Origin: Limnohabitans sp. T6-20
Lineage (GTDB): Bacteria > Pseudomonadota > Gammaproteobacteria > Burkholderiales > Burkholderiaceae_C
Direction: 5' to 3'
DNA length: 64,000 bases
Assembly: GCF_003063505.1 (NCBI RefSeq)
Contig: NZ_NERW01000001.1
Coordinates: 1,108,501-1,172,500, forward strand
Below are positions 36,501-44,700 of this stretch, in pieces; position 1 is the stretch's first letter; the number at the start of each line of letters is the position of its first letter. A model generated the notes under the pieces. The model was not told the DNA's origin and made no database searches. It worked only from the letters and a program-made list of their open reading frames with translations. The translations under genes were made by a program, and so were the position numbers.

Positions 36501-36859
36501 GCGAGGCTCAGCGGATCAAACTGGTGACTGAGCTGACCAAGGTGCGCGACGAAGTGGGTAAGCGCGGCAACAAGGCCCCGCACACTTTGTATGTGTTGGA
36601 CGAGCCCACGGTGGGTCTGCACATGGCCGATGTGGACAAGCTCATCAGCGTGCTGCACCGATTGGTCAACGCTGGGCACAGCGTGATCGTGATCGAACAC
36701 GACCTGGACGTGATCGCCGAAGCCGACTGGGTGATTGACCTGGGGCCGGAAGGCGGTAACGCGGGTGGCCGCATCGTCGCCGCCATGACGCCTGAAGCGC
36801 TGGTGCAGCTGGGCACCCACACAGGCGTGGCGCTGGGGCCTGTGCTGGCGAGGGTCTGA
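30563..36859 (+). CDS. uvrA: Double-length UvrA-type excinuclease ATPase
   Basis: DNA-damage-recognition ATPase of 2,098 residues made of two complete UvrA-like units (about 1-1150 and 1167-2098). Four ABC ATP sites have Walker A loops (GPSGSGKSS, then GVSGSGKSS/T three times) and signature SGGE segments ([44 protein letters not shown]). Zinc-finger CxxC pairs are present in both units. A ~110-residue low-complexity stretch (483-590) interrupts the first unit just before its signature motif, and similar segments occur at about 1120-1145 and 1712-1735; these hold the palindromic elements listed separately. Start ATG 30563 rather than 30533, by similarity to UvrA N-termini. A terminator follows. 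Confidence 0.9.
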   Translation: MSQGLIRIRGARQHNLKNIDLDIRTGELTVVTGPSGSGKSSLVFDTLYAEGQRRYVETFSAYARQFLDRMDKPAVDKVEGVPPAIAIDQTNPVRSSRSTVGTMTELNDHLKLLFARLGQLFDKDTAQSVRHDTPETIYAELAARAAQAQDPRLYLTFPVELPANTSAEQVEQWLSASGFTKVQAEREVATPTGPRKVLDVIADRFRIGKAEKARVVEAIEVALKRGGRLNVYVEKSGSDPESSETGFDIWRFSTGLHCPDSDQRYTDPIPSMFSFNSAVGACETCRGFGRVIGVDYGLVIPNPKLTLRGGAIKTLQTPAWQENQDDLMRHAEAAGIPRDTPWDKLTQAQQDWVIQGSPEWKGRWNHQWYGVKRFFEYLESKAYKMHIRVLLSKYRSYTECPSCQGARLKTESLLWRIGSHSDADGVLPVEKRFMPAGVKWTRAQLEALPGLSLHDMMIMPLDRLRLFFDRLSSSGHLGQGTVGVVGQAPAGDGLGSSYGGGTPKSSPSPSPAEAVGASAKAQEQIATATSTERAQDTRSTTRSASERGAGDDFGVPPPYEEPAPRSDADRPYEETTQGPTQGKSAEQKALQLLLEEITTRLKYLCDVGIGYLTLDRQSRTLSGGEVQRINLTTALGTSLVNTLFVLDEPSIGLHPRDMNRITQAMHRLRDAGNTLVVVEHDPAVMMAADRMIDMGPGPGERGGQIVFDGSTADLRKADTLTGAYLGGRKQVGLGFKRMVTDSTPRLILEGAREHNLQNISVDFPLQRLVTITGVSGSGKSSLIQDVLAPALMRHFGKATETPGAHDRLLGADHLSDVVFVDQSPIGKTARSNPVSYVGAWDAIREIFATAPLSRQRGYTASKFSFNGGDGRCPTCGGSGFEHVEMQFLSDVYLRCPDCDGQRYRPEILEITIERQAIGGAVRHLNVADILQLTVSEAAALFAQDREVIRALQPIVDVGLEYVRLGQPVPTLSGGEAQRLKLAGFLAEAAKSASKSRQSLARKGTLFLFDEPTTGLHFDDIAKLMRALRKLLEAGHSLIVIEHNLDVIRASDWLIDLGPEGGYAGGLIVAEGTPEDVRQHATSHTGLALREYAESMGEVFGVAERLNVYGGEGGRSNVDGGEAAVSAGSSYGGGTPKSSPSDTAATLAKVRGRAGASSLAPDARRAPMLNNNIQIVNAKEHNLKNLSVDIPRGKFNVVTGVSGSGKSTLAFDILFNEGQRRYLESLNAYARSIVQPAGRPEVDAVYGIPPTVAIEQRLSRGGRKSTVGTTTEVWHFLRLLYVKLGIQHCVHDNTPVQPQTPDSIIAQLMTQFRDQHIGLLAPLVTNRKGVYTELADWARPRGYTHLRVDGEFLPTQGFPRIDRFKEHNIELPVASLDVLPTNETALREALSKTLEHGKGVVHVLSDLGNLREAMFNGESTARIGQHRVFSTLRACPACATSYAELDPRLFSYNSKHGWCPDCVGTGVKLSKDERKVFDDSVRDDKDKGREQTFAEPEIEDLANVACPSCEGTRLNATARAVRLGAAPGQGWRITDIASLSVSDVRQWVEKLHLTGRDADIARDLVPEIKSRLEFLEEVGLGYLTLDRGAPTLSGGEAQRIRLAAQLGSNLQGVCYVLDEPTIGLHARDNQILLNALHKLGDKGNTLVVVEHDEDTIRRADHIIDIGPSAGKRGGRLVAEGSVADITASADSQTGRYLLHAMKHPMQMRRVVDASARGNAAGSSYGGGTPKSSPTPSPRAETAGTDLNWLTLTGANLHNLRQVDVQVPLKRLVAVTGVSGSGKSTLARDVLLANVQALVGQRSTFAGRTAQDAGQRVALSACADVQGFETIDRVLEVDQTPIGKTPRSCPATYIGFWDTIRKLFAETLEAKARGYAAGRFSFNTGEGRCPSCEGQGMRTIEMSFLPDVKVPCETCRGARFSPETLAVTWRGKSIGDVLQMEVDEAVDFFASMPSIAHPLQLLKDVGLGYLTLGQPSPTLSGGEAQRIKLVTELTKVRDEVGKRGNKAPHTLYVLDEPTVGLHMADVDKLISVLHRLVNAGHSVIVIEHDLDVIAEADWVIDLGPEGGNAGGRIVAAMTPEALVQLGTHTGVALGPVLARV
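32023..32104 (+). repeat. Palindromic in-frame element, copy 1
   Basis: Core 32047-32080 (34 bp, beginning CTCCTCATACGG and ending AAATCGTCG) sits between 24-base complementary arms, perfect over the inner 18 and with one mismatch overall. It is translated as SSYGGGTPKSS inside uvrA at about residue 495. The arms (inner GGGCTGGG/CCCAGCCC) are unlike those of the other copies. Confidence 0.9.
32187..32270 (-). repeat. Palindromic in-frame element, copy 2 (inverted)
   Basis: The exact reverse complement of the copy 1 core at 32212-32245, between arms that are perfect over 16 bases (CAGAGCGGGGGGCGGG and its complement) and extend to 25 with two mismatches. In this orientation it is translated as DDFGVPPPYEE. 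It lies 107 bases beyond the copy 1 right arm core edge, in the same low-complexity insert. Confidence 0.9.
33925..33994 (+). repeat. Palindromic in-frame element, copy 3
   Basis: Core 33943-33976 with three base changes from copy 1, between 18-base arms (GGCTGCGGTGTCAGCGGG and complement) with one mismatch. It lies in the linker between the two UvrA units and is read in the same frame as copies 1 and 4. Confidence 0.88.
35700..35777 (+). repeat. Palindromic in-frame element, copy 4
   Basis: Core 35722-35755 with one base change from copy 1, between 22-base arms starting CTGCGCGGGGC that pair at about 18 positions. It lies between the two ATPase halves of the second UvrA unit and again encodes SSYGGGTPKSS. 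Confidence 0.88.
36407..36859 (+). repeat. uvrA 3'-end direct repeat, proximal copy
   Basis: The last 453 bases of uvrA, repeated at 55717-56169 without insertions or deletions. By eye about two dozen bases differ, nearly all near the two ends of the repeat; the central part is almost identical. The two copies bracket the two-partner secretion island. Confidence 0.92.
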
Positions 36860-36863
36860 ATCG

Positions 36864-36900
36864 CAGCGGCCACTCTTGGGGCGTGGCCGCTGTAGGTTTT
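36864..36900 (+). terminator. Rho-independent terminator after uvrA
   Basis: Perfect 10-bp stem CAGCGGCCAC / GTGGCCGCTG with a nine-base loop, followed by TAGGTTTT, five bases after the uvrA stop. The distal uvrA tail copy has no such hairpin. Confidence 0.82.
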
Positions 36901-36977
36901 GATTGATATGAACTTTTTGGTTCAAAGAGGTTCTTTTAATAATTTTTGTAAATATTAAGTAAACATTCAACGGTTAA

Positions 36978-37005
36978 GATTCCTGATTTTTGAAATTCAG
37001 GAATC
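36978..37005 (+). promoter_or_regulatory. Hairpin enclosing the tpsB ribosome binding site
   Basis: Nine-base perfect stem GATTCCTGA / TCAGGAATC. The 3' strand contains AGGA, the only candidate Shine-Dalgarno for the TTG start at 37009. The preceding ~75 bases are strongly AT-rich and probably contain the promoter. Folding would hide the ribosome site. Confidence 0.6.
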
Positions 37006-37008
37006 GTT

Positions 37009-38715
37009 TTGAAATCCTTTGTTGCCTACCTGTCTGCACTCGGTTTGGGCTGCACCTGCGTTTGCGCACAAACTGCAAACGACCTCCAACAACGTTCTCT
37101 AGAACAAGAGCGACGCGCCCAAGAAGCCTTGCAGGAAAGGCAAAAAACCATTGCAGCGTCTGATGTGCGATTGCAAAAGGAAGGGTTCGAACCAGAAGAA
37201 CGGTGGCTGGCAACAGAAACCCCCTGTTTTCCGATTCAGGAATTGGGTCTATCCCCCGAGTCCCTGCCACAGTGGTCGTGGCTGCTGAGTCATGCAGATG
37301 GCCATGCCACGCTGAACAAGCCAGACCCTGTAGAGGGCCGCTGTATTGGTGCACAAGGCGTTCAAACCGTCATAGACCGTCTGCAAAACGCCCTGATCGC
37401 CCGGGGCTTTGTGACCAGTCGCATTCTGGCTGCTCCACAAAATTTACAAACAGGTCGGCTGACCCTCCAGGTCTTGCCCGGTCGCATCCAAGAAGTCCGC
37501 TGGGCACAAGGCTCCGGCCAGCGCGGCAGTCGCTGGAACACCGTACCTTTGCAGCCGGGTGATGTCCTGAACCTCAGAGACATTGAGCAAGCCCTTGAAA
37601 ACTACAAGCGCGTGCAGACCGCAGAGGTAGACATCAACATTGAACCCGCTCAAGAGCCAGGGTATTCCAACCTGCTCATCCGACATGAGCAAGCCCTGCC
37701 ATTTCGCCTCAGTGCCAGCATGGATGACAGCGGCACCCGCAGTACCGGTCAACTGCAAGGCAGCCTCACCCTCAGTTATGACAACTGGTGGACGCTGAGC
37801 GACTTGTTCTACATCACCGTGCAAGGCGAGTTGGGAGCCAAAGACCCAGGGCCCCGAGGCACTTATGGACGCACCGTGCATTACTCGGTGCCCTGGGGGT
37901 ACAACCTGCTCTCGGTCACGCTCAGTCAAAACCGTTATCACCAGACCGTGGCGGGTGCCAATGCCGATGTACTCTATAGCGGCACCAGTGCCAACAGTGA
38001 GGTCAAACTCTCGCGCATCGTCCAGCGCGATGCCGCAGGCAAAACCACCGTCAGCCTCAAAGGCTTTCAACGGCGCTCCAACAACTACATCGACGACCAG
38101 GAGGTCGAAGTCCAGCGCCGCGTGGCCGGTGGCCTTGAGTGGGGGCTTGGACACCGCCGCGCCATCGACCGTGCCACGCTCGAGGCCAATCTGACTTATC
38201 GCGCCGGCACCGGTGCCTGGGGCTCACTGCCTGCGCCCGAAGAAGGTTTTGGCGAAGGCACCTCGCGCATGCGGCTGTGGTTGCTCGATGCCAATGTGCA
38301 ATGGCCGTTTGAAGCAGCGCAGCAATCCTGGACATGGAACAGCGCCTGGAAAGCCCAATACAACAAGACACCGCTTACCCCACAAGACCGTTTCAGCATC
38401 GGTGGCCGTTTCACGGTGCGCGGTTTTGATGGCTTGAGCGTCTTGACCGCAGAACGCGGCTGGCTCTGGCGCAACGAACTGAGCTTGGCCGCCGCACAAG
38501 GCACTCAAGTCTATGCAGGCATTGACCACGGCCATGTCGCCGGTGCCAGTGCCCAAAACCTGGTTGGGCAAAACCTGACCGGTTTGGTGCTGGGTTGGCG
38601 CGGGCAATACAAGCGCATGCAATTTGACCTGTTTGCCGGACGCCCACTGCGCAAACCCGAGCGCTTCAAAACCGCCACCGAAACCGCAGGCTTCAGCCTG
38701 AGCATCAGTTTTTGA
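37009..38715 (+). CDS. Two-partner secretion outer-membrane transporter (TpsB/CdiB, ShlB/FhaC family)
   Basis: Outer-membrane beta-barrel of 568 residues that exports the TpsA exoprotein. An N-terminal signal peptide ends near VCAQ. A helix rich in Gln/Glu/Arg follows (TANDLQQRSLEQERRAQEAL), like the FhaC plug helix, then a POTRA_2 region with CFPI and the barrel ending in FSLSISF with terminal Phe. The start is TTG; an in-frame stop at 36991 leaves no upstream alternative. tpsA begins 45 bases downstream. Translation may be limited by the hairpin over its ribosome site. Confidence 0.93.
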   Translation: MKSFVAYLSALGLGCTCVCAQTANDLQQRSLEQERRAQEALQERQKTIAASDVRLQKEGFEPEERWLATETPCFPIQELGLSPESLPQWSWLLSHADGHATLNKPDPVEGRCIGAQGVQTVIDRLQNALIARGFVTSRILAAPQNLQTGRLTLQVLPGRIQEVRWAQGSGQRGSRWNTVPLQPGDVLNLRDIEQALENYKRVQTAEVDINIEPAQEPGYSNLLIRHEQALPFRLSASMDDSGTRSTGQLQGSLTLSYDNWWTLSDLFYITVQGELGAKDPGPRGTYGRTVHYSVPWGYNLLSVTLSQNRYHQTVAGANADVLYSGTSANSEVKLSRIVQRDAAGKTTVSLKGFQRRSNNYIDDQEVEVQRRVAGGLEWGLGHRRAIDRATLEANLTYRAGTGAWGSLPAPEEGFGEGTSRMRLWLLDANVQWPFEAAQQSWTWNSAWKAQYNKTPLTPQDRFSIGGRFTVRGFDGLSVLTAERGWLWRNELSLAAAQGTQVYAGIDHGHVAGASAQNLVGQNLTGLVLGWRGQYKRMQFDLFAGRPLRKPERFKTATETAGFSLSISF

Positions 38716-38760
38716 AATTCGAAGACGTCACTCAAGTGAACGCACACAAGGGAGCACACC

Positions 38761-41700
38761 ATGAACAAAACCCGTTACCGCATCGTTTTCAACAAAGCCC
38801 GAGGCTGCTTGATGGCGGTGGCAGAAACCGCCATTGCGCAGGGCAAAGGCGCATCCGGTGCTACAACGTGTGGCGCGACTCACCCGGGTCAGCTCAGACT
38901 GTCTGTCCTCGGTCTGGTATGCAAATGGTTGACCGGGACGGTCTTGGTTTGTTTGCCTTGGGCATGGCTTGCACCCTTGCAGGCCCAGACCGTGGCTACA
39001 CGCATCGTGGCCGACCCCACAGCGCCCTCGGCTCAGCGCCCCACCTTACTTACCAGCTCCAACGGTGTGGTGCAAGTGGACATCCGCACCCCCAGTGCTG
39101 CGGGTGTCAGCCGCAACACCTACAGCCAGTTTGACGTGGGCGCCGCAGGAGCGGTGCTGAACAACAGCCGCACCCCTGTGCAAACCCAGCAAGGCGGCTG
39201 GGTGCAAGGCAACCCCTGGTTGGCCACGGGCAGTGCGCGGGTCATCCTGAACGAAGTTAACTCCAACAACCCTAGTTATTTGCAAGGCTATGTAGAGGTG
39301 GCCGGACAACGCGCCCAAGTCATCATTGCCAACCCATCAGGCATTGCCATCAATGGCGGCGGTTTCATCAATGCCAGCACGGCCACCTTGACCACCGGCA
39401 CCCCGATCATGAACGCCGGGGCTCTGGAAAGCTTCCGGGTTCAAGGGGGACAAATGACCATTGAAGGGCAAGGCCTGGATGCTCGCAGCACAGACTACAC
39501 CGCCATCTTGAGCCGTGCCTTGCAAGTCAATGCAGGCATTTGGGCGCAGCAACTGCAAGTGGTCACGGGTGCCAACGACATTGCCACAGCCAGCGTGAGC
39601 GCCGACACCGCTGTGCAAAGCACTGCGCTGTCAAACACAGCAAGTGCACCCAGTTATGCGCTTGACGTGGCGGCTCTGGGGGGCATGTATGCCGGAAAAA
39701 TTCACCTGATCGGCACAGAGGTGGGTGTTGGTGTCCGCAATGCAGGCTTGTTGCAAGCGAGCAGTGGCCCCTTGATCCTGAGCCACCAAGGCTGGCTTTC
39801 CAACAGTGGCACCCTCCAGGCCTCAGGGGGCGATGTGATCGTCCAGACCCAAGGCACCATGGCGCAAAGCGGCACGATCTACAGCGACCGCAACGTCCAG
39901 TTGAACTCTCAAGCCAGCCAAACCCACAGCGGCGTTGTGGCCGCATTGGGCAGCGTGAAAATTCAGGCCAAAGACGCAGGCACAAGCACAAATACAGGCA
40001 GCGCTGCCCCCCAAATCCTGGCCAGCACCACCACGGTCTGGGCCGCTGGCATGCGTGCAGACGGCAGCCTCGAAACGCGGCCTGCGGGTGACACCACGGG
40101 TGGTCAAACCCTGCGAGTATCCGCCGATGGGCTCTTGCAAACCACAGGCCAAGCCTTGGCCACCGAAGCGCTTAGCTTGCAAGCAGCCAGCCTGGATGTC
40201 TCGAAATCGCGCCAACAAGCGCCCAGCATCCACATGCAAGCCACCACAGGCGACCTGCAAGCCACAGGCAGCCGCATTCTGGCTGCGCAAACCCTGCACA
40301 TGCAGACAGCCCAAACACTGACCACCGACCGTGCTCAATTGCAAGCGGACACTCTCACCTTGCAAGCCCAGGCCTTGAGCAACGTTGCGGGCCAAATTAC
40401 ACAGACGGGACAAACCGACCAAAGTTTGACCCTGCAAGGACAACTCAACAACACCGCAGGCACCATCTACAGTGCCGCCCGGCACCTGAACATCCGTGCG
40501 CAAGGCATCGACAACACCGCCGGACAAATCTTGCACGCCGGTCAAGGCACCTTGGCCATTGACAGTCAAGGTGACTTGACCAACACCGTGCAAAGCAATA
40601 CCCAGCCCGCCGTGTCCGATGGGGGGCGCATCATTGGCTCCGGGGCGGTGCAAGTCAGCGCTCAAACACTCACCAACAGTGGCAGCATCTATGCGGCCCA
40701 AGATCTCAGCAGTACAGCCAAGAGCCTGGACAACAGCGGCAATCTTTATGCCGGTGGCGCACAAACACTCACCGTCAACGAAGGCCTCCAAACCAGCGGC
40801 ACCATTGCTGCCGCCAAAGACCTGAGCATCCATGCTGCCAGCATGGCAGGCACCAGCACCAACGTGCTGGCAGCAGGCATGGCCGCAGACGGGCAACTCA
40901 GCGGCACAGGCGCACTCACGGTGAACACCAGCGGGGTTTTGCAAAGCGCAGGCCAAGTGCTGGCGACGAACGGCCTGAGCCTTACGGGATCTGCCCTCAA
41001 TCTGGCAGGCAGCGAAACCGGCACCACCGCAGCAGACGTGAGCCTGATCGCTAACAGTGGCGACATCAACACCCGACAAACCCAACTGAGCACGCCGGGC
41101 AAGCTCACCATCACCGCCAACAGCCAAGCCACACAAAAGCTGGACAACACCCAGGGCCAAATCAGCGCTCAGCAACTGGACATTCGTATTGGCCAACTCG
41201 TCAACGACCATGGGGCTATAGAGCAGACAGGTACAGGCGTGCAAACGGCCAGCATCAACACATTGGGCAGCTTGAACAACACCAGCGGCCGAATCGTGGC
41301 CAACGCACAAAACTTCACCTTGAATGCCGGTGCGCTGACCAACACCAGAGGCCTGATCGGCCATGCAGGCACAGGCCAGCTGCAAATGGATGCGATCAGC
41401 CTGGACAACACCCAAGGCAAGACCATAGGTAACGGTGCCGTCCTGCTCACAACAAGTGGCAACACCACCAACGCCAATGGTTTGATTTCCGCACAGCAGA
41501 ACATGACACTGAGCGCAGGGGGCATCAACAACACCCAAGGCACTGTGGCCTCCATGAATGGGCAGGTCTCTTTGCAATCCCAAATCAACGGCTTAGACAA
41601 CCGTCAAGGGCTCGTTCAAGCCAAGCAAAACCTGGACATCACCCTCGGCGGTACAGACAACAGCTTGCAAAACACCCTCGGTCAAATCATTGCCGGACAC

Positions 41701-44700
41701 GAAATTAATCTGAGCACAGGCGTCTTCAACAATGCCCAGGGCTTGGTTACAGCCGGGTCAGACCTGCAAGTTGACACCCACGGCCAGACCCTGAACAACC
41801 AAGGAACCCGCAGTGCTGACCCCCATGCGGCAATCAAGGGCTTGATTGCCGGTGGTCAACTGGGCATTCAAAGCGGCGGCGTCGACAACAGGTCTGGCCT
41901 CATCCATGCCCTTGGTGATTTGGCCTTGACCAGCACCGGTGCTGTGAACAACTCGGCGCTTGCTGGCACCAGCAGCCAAATCTACAGCGGTGGCCAAATG
42001 ACGCTGCAGGCCACAGGCCTGAACAACACCGGCAGCCAAATGTTGGCCGTGCAAAGCATGACTGCAGATGTCGCCAGCGGCACCATCGACAACAATCTGG
42101 CCTTGATGCGCACAGGCCAATCCCTGACCCTGCAGGCGGGCACCATCACCAATGCCAGCACCTTGGGCACAGCCAGCGACGGCACACCCGCGCCGACTGG
42201 CCTTGAAGGACAAAACGTGGCCCTGAGTGCGAGCAACATGGACAACAGCCAAGGTGCCATTCGGGCTGTGTACAACCTGAACATCCAAAGCAACGGACTG
42301 TTGAGCAACGATGCAGGCCTTGTGGTGGCCGACCAAAGCGTTGTGGTGCGTGCAGGCCGCTTGAGCGGGGCTGGGCAAATCGTCTCGCAAGGCGACGTCA
42401 GCCTGAGCTTGCAAGGTGACCACACCTTGGCAGGCACCTTGCAAGCCGGGGGCGAATTGCAATTGCAAACCACAGGCACGCTGACCAACCCGGTCACCGT
42501 GCAAGCCGGCAAAAACCTCAGCATCACGGCGGGCAACCTGGACAACCAAGCCAGCGGTCAACTGCTCAGCGCCCAAACCACCACACTGCACATCGGCAAC
42601 ACCCTGACCAATCGGGGCTTGATCGACGGGGCGGACACCCGCATACAGGCCACCGCCTTGAACAACTTGGGGACAGGTCGCATCTATGGCGACCGTGTGG
42701 CCATTGCGGCCAATACCTTGCACAACCAAGAAGAAACCGTGGGCATCGTCACACGAGCTGCCACCATCGCCGGGCGTGAACGTGTAGACATGGGCGTGCA
42801 ATCCCTGACCAACCGAGAAAACGCTCTGATTTACAGCGGTGGCGACATGGCTCTGGGCGGCTCGCTGAACGCCACCTGGCGCGCAAATGGCGCAGCACAA
42901 AGCATCCACAACAACAGCGCCACCATCGAGGCAGCCCAAGGGCTGACGATTCAAGCGGTCAACATCCGCAACACCAACGAACACTTTGCCAGCCAAGTGC
43001 AGCAAATCAGCCAGACCGCTGTCCGCGAATACCAACATGCCCCAGGTGACGTGGTGTCCGCCAGTGACAACAGCACCCGATTTTCTTCAGCCCAGACAAG
43101 CATCACGGACTGTGAGTCTTTGTGCATGACCACCGTCGCAGGCACCAGTGATGCATTTGTGCAGTACAACTACACCCGCACCGTCGACGCCAGCGTGGTC
43201 ACGCAAACCGCGCCTGGCCAAATCCTGGCAGGTCAAGGCATCACCATGACGGCAGACTCGCTGCTCAACGACAAAAGCCAGATCGTGGCTGGCGGCACTT
43301 TGAGTGTGCAGGCCACACGCGTGGACAACCTGCAGGGCGAAGGCACTCAAATCACCACCGACGAAGGCACAGCCACATCGTATTGGCGCAGAAGAAGAAG
43401 CGGGCGCGACACTTACAGCAGCAGTACTGGCGCCTATGCCCCTGCGGCCGCAACACAAACCATCGGCCTGAACGCTGCACGCTATGAGCAATATGCGGCC
43501 AGCGCCTCCTCAAGCACCGCACCTGCAGACAGCACCTTGTCTGCTGTGCAAACACAAGCGGACACGGCGGGTGGTGTGACCCGTCAGACGCTGGGCGTAG
43601 GGCTGGCCGCCATTGCGGGCACCCAAGCCAGCACTGCACAAGGCAGCAACATTACCGCACAAACCAACGCACAAAGCCCCAGCACGCAAACGCAGGTGCG
43701 CACCCAAACTTGGCGTGCCACGGTGCCAAACACCAGCCTGTACCGCCAACACCCCGAAGCTGGGGCCAAATACCTGGTTGAGTCCGACCCCCAATTCACG
43801 CAATACAAAACCTGGCTGGGCAGCGACTATATGACCGCGCAGCTGCAGTTTGACCCCGCCACCTCACAAAAGCGCATGGGCGATGGGTTTTATGAACAAA
43901 AGCTCGTGCGTGAACAGGTGCAAGCCCTGACCGGTCAGCGCTTTCTGGGCGACTACAGCAACGACCAAACGCAGTACATGGCCCTGATGAACAACGGCCT
44001 GACCTATGCCAAAGCCTTGAACCTGCGCCCCGGCATTGCTCTGAGCGCAGCACAAGTAGCGCAGCTGACCAGCGACATGGTCTGGCTGGTCACCCAAGAA
44101 GTCACGCTGGCCGACGGCTCCAAACAAAGCGTGCTGGTGCCGCAGGTCTATGTGCGCGTGCAGCCCGGCGATGTGGACGGCACTGGCGCCTTGCTTGCAG
44201 GACGTGACGTGCAGCTCAACTTGAGCGCAGACGCCACCAACAGCGGCACCATCGCCGGACGCAACCTTGTGCAAATCAACGCCAACAACATCAAAAACTT
44301 GGGCGGCAACGTCAGCGGCGCAGCCGTGGCGCTGCTGGCCGAGCAAGACATCAACAACATTGGCGGGCAAATCCAGGCCCAAAGCGCAGCGCTGCTCAGT
44401 GCGGGGCGGGACATCAACATCACCACGACCACCCAAAGCAGCACCAACCGCGCAGGCAACAACAGCTTTGCCCAACCCGGCATCGACCGCGTGGCCGGCC
44501 TGTACGTCTCTGGCCCCGCAGGCGTGTTGATTGCCAGCGCCGGGCGAGACCTCAACCTGACTGCCGCGCAAATCAGCAACCAAGGCACAGGCCCTGGCTC
44601 AGCAACCACCCTGAGCGCAGCACAAAACATCAACTTGGGCACCGTCACCACCAGTTCCAGCCAAGATATCCGCTGGAGCGGCGTGAACTACCTGCGCCAA

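Noticed and set aside
36860..37008. tRNA or integrase attachment site at the island's left border
   Set aside because: No tRNA fold and no integrase gene; the border is explained by the duplicated uvrA tail.
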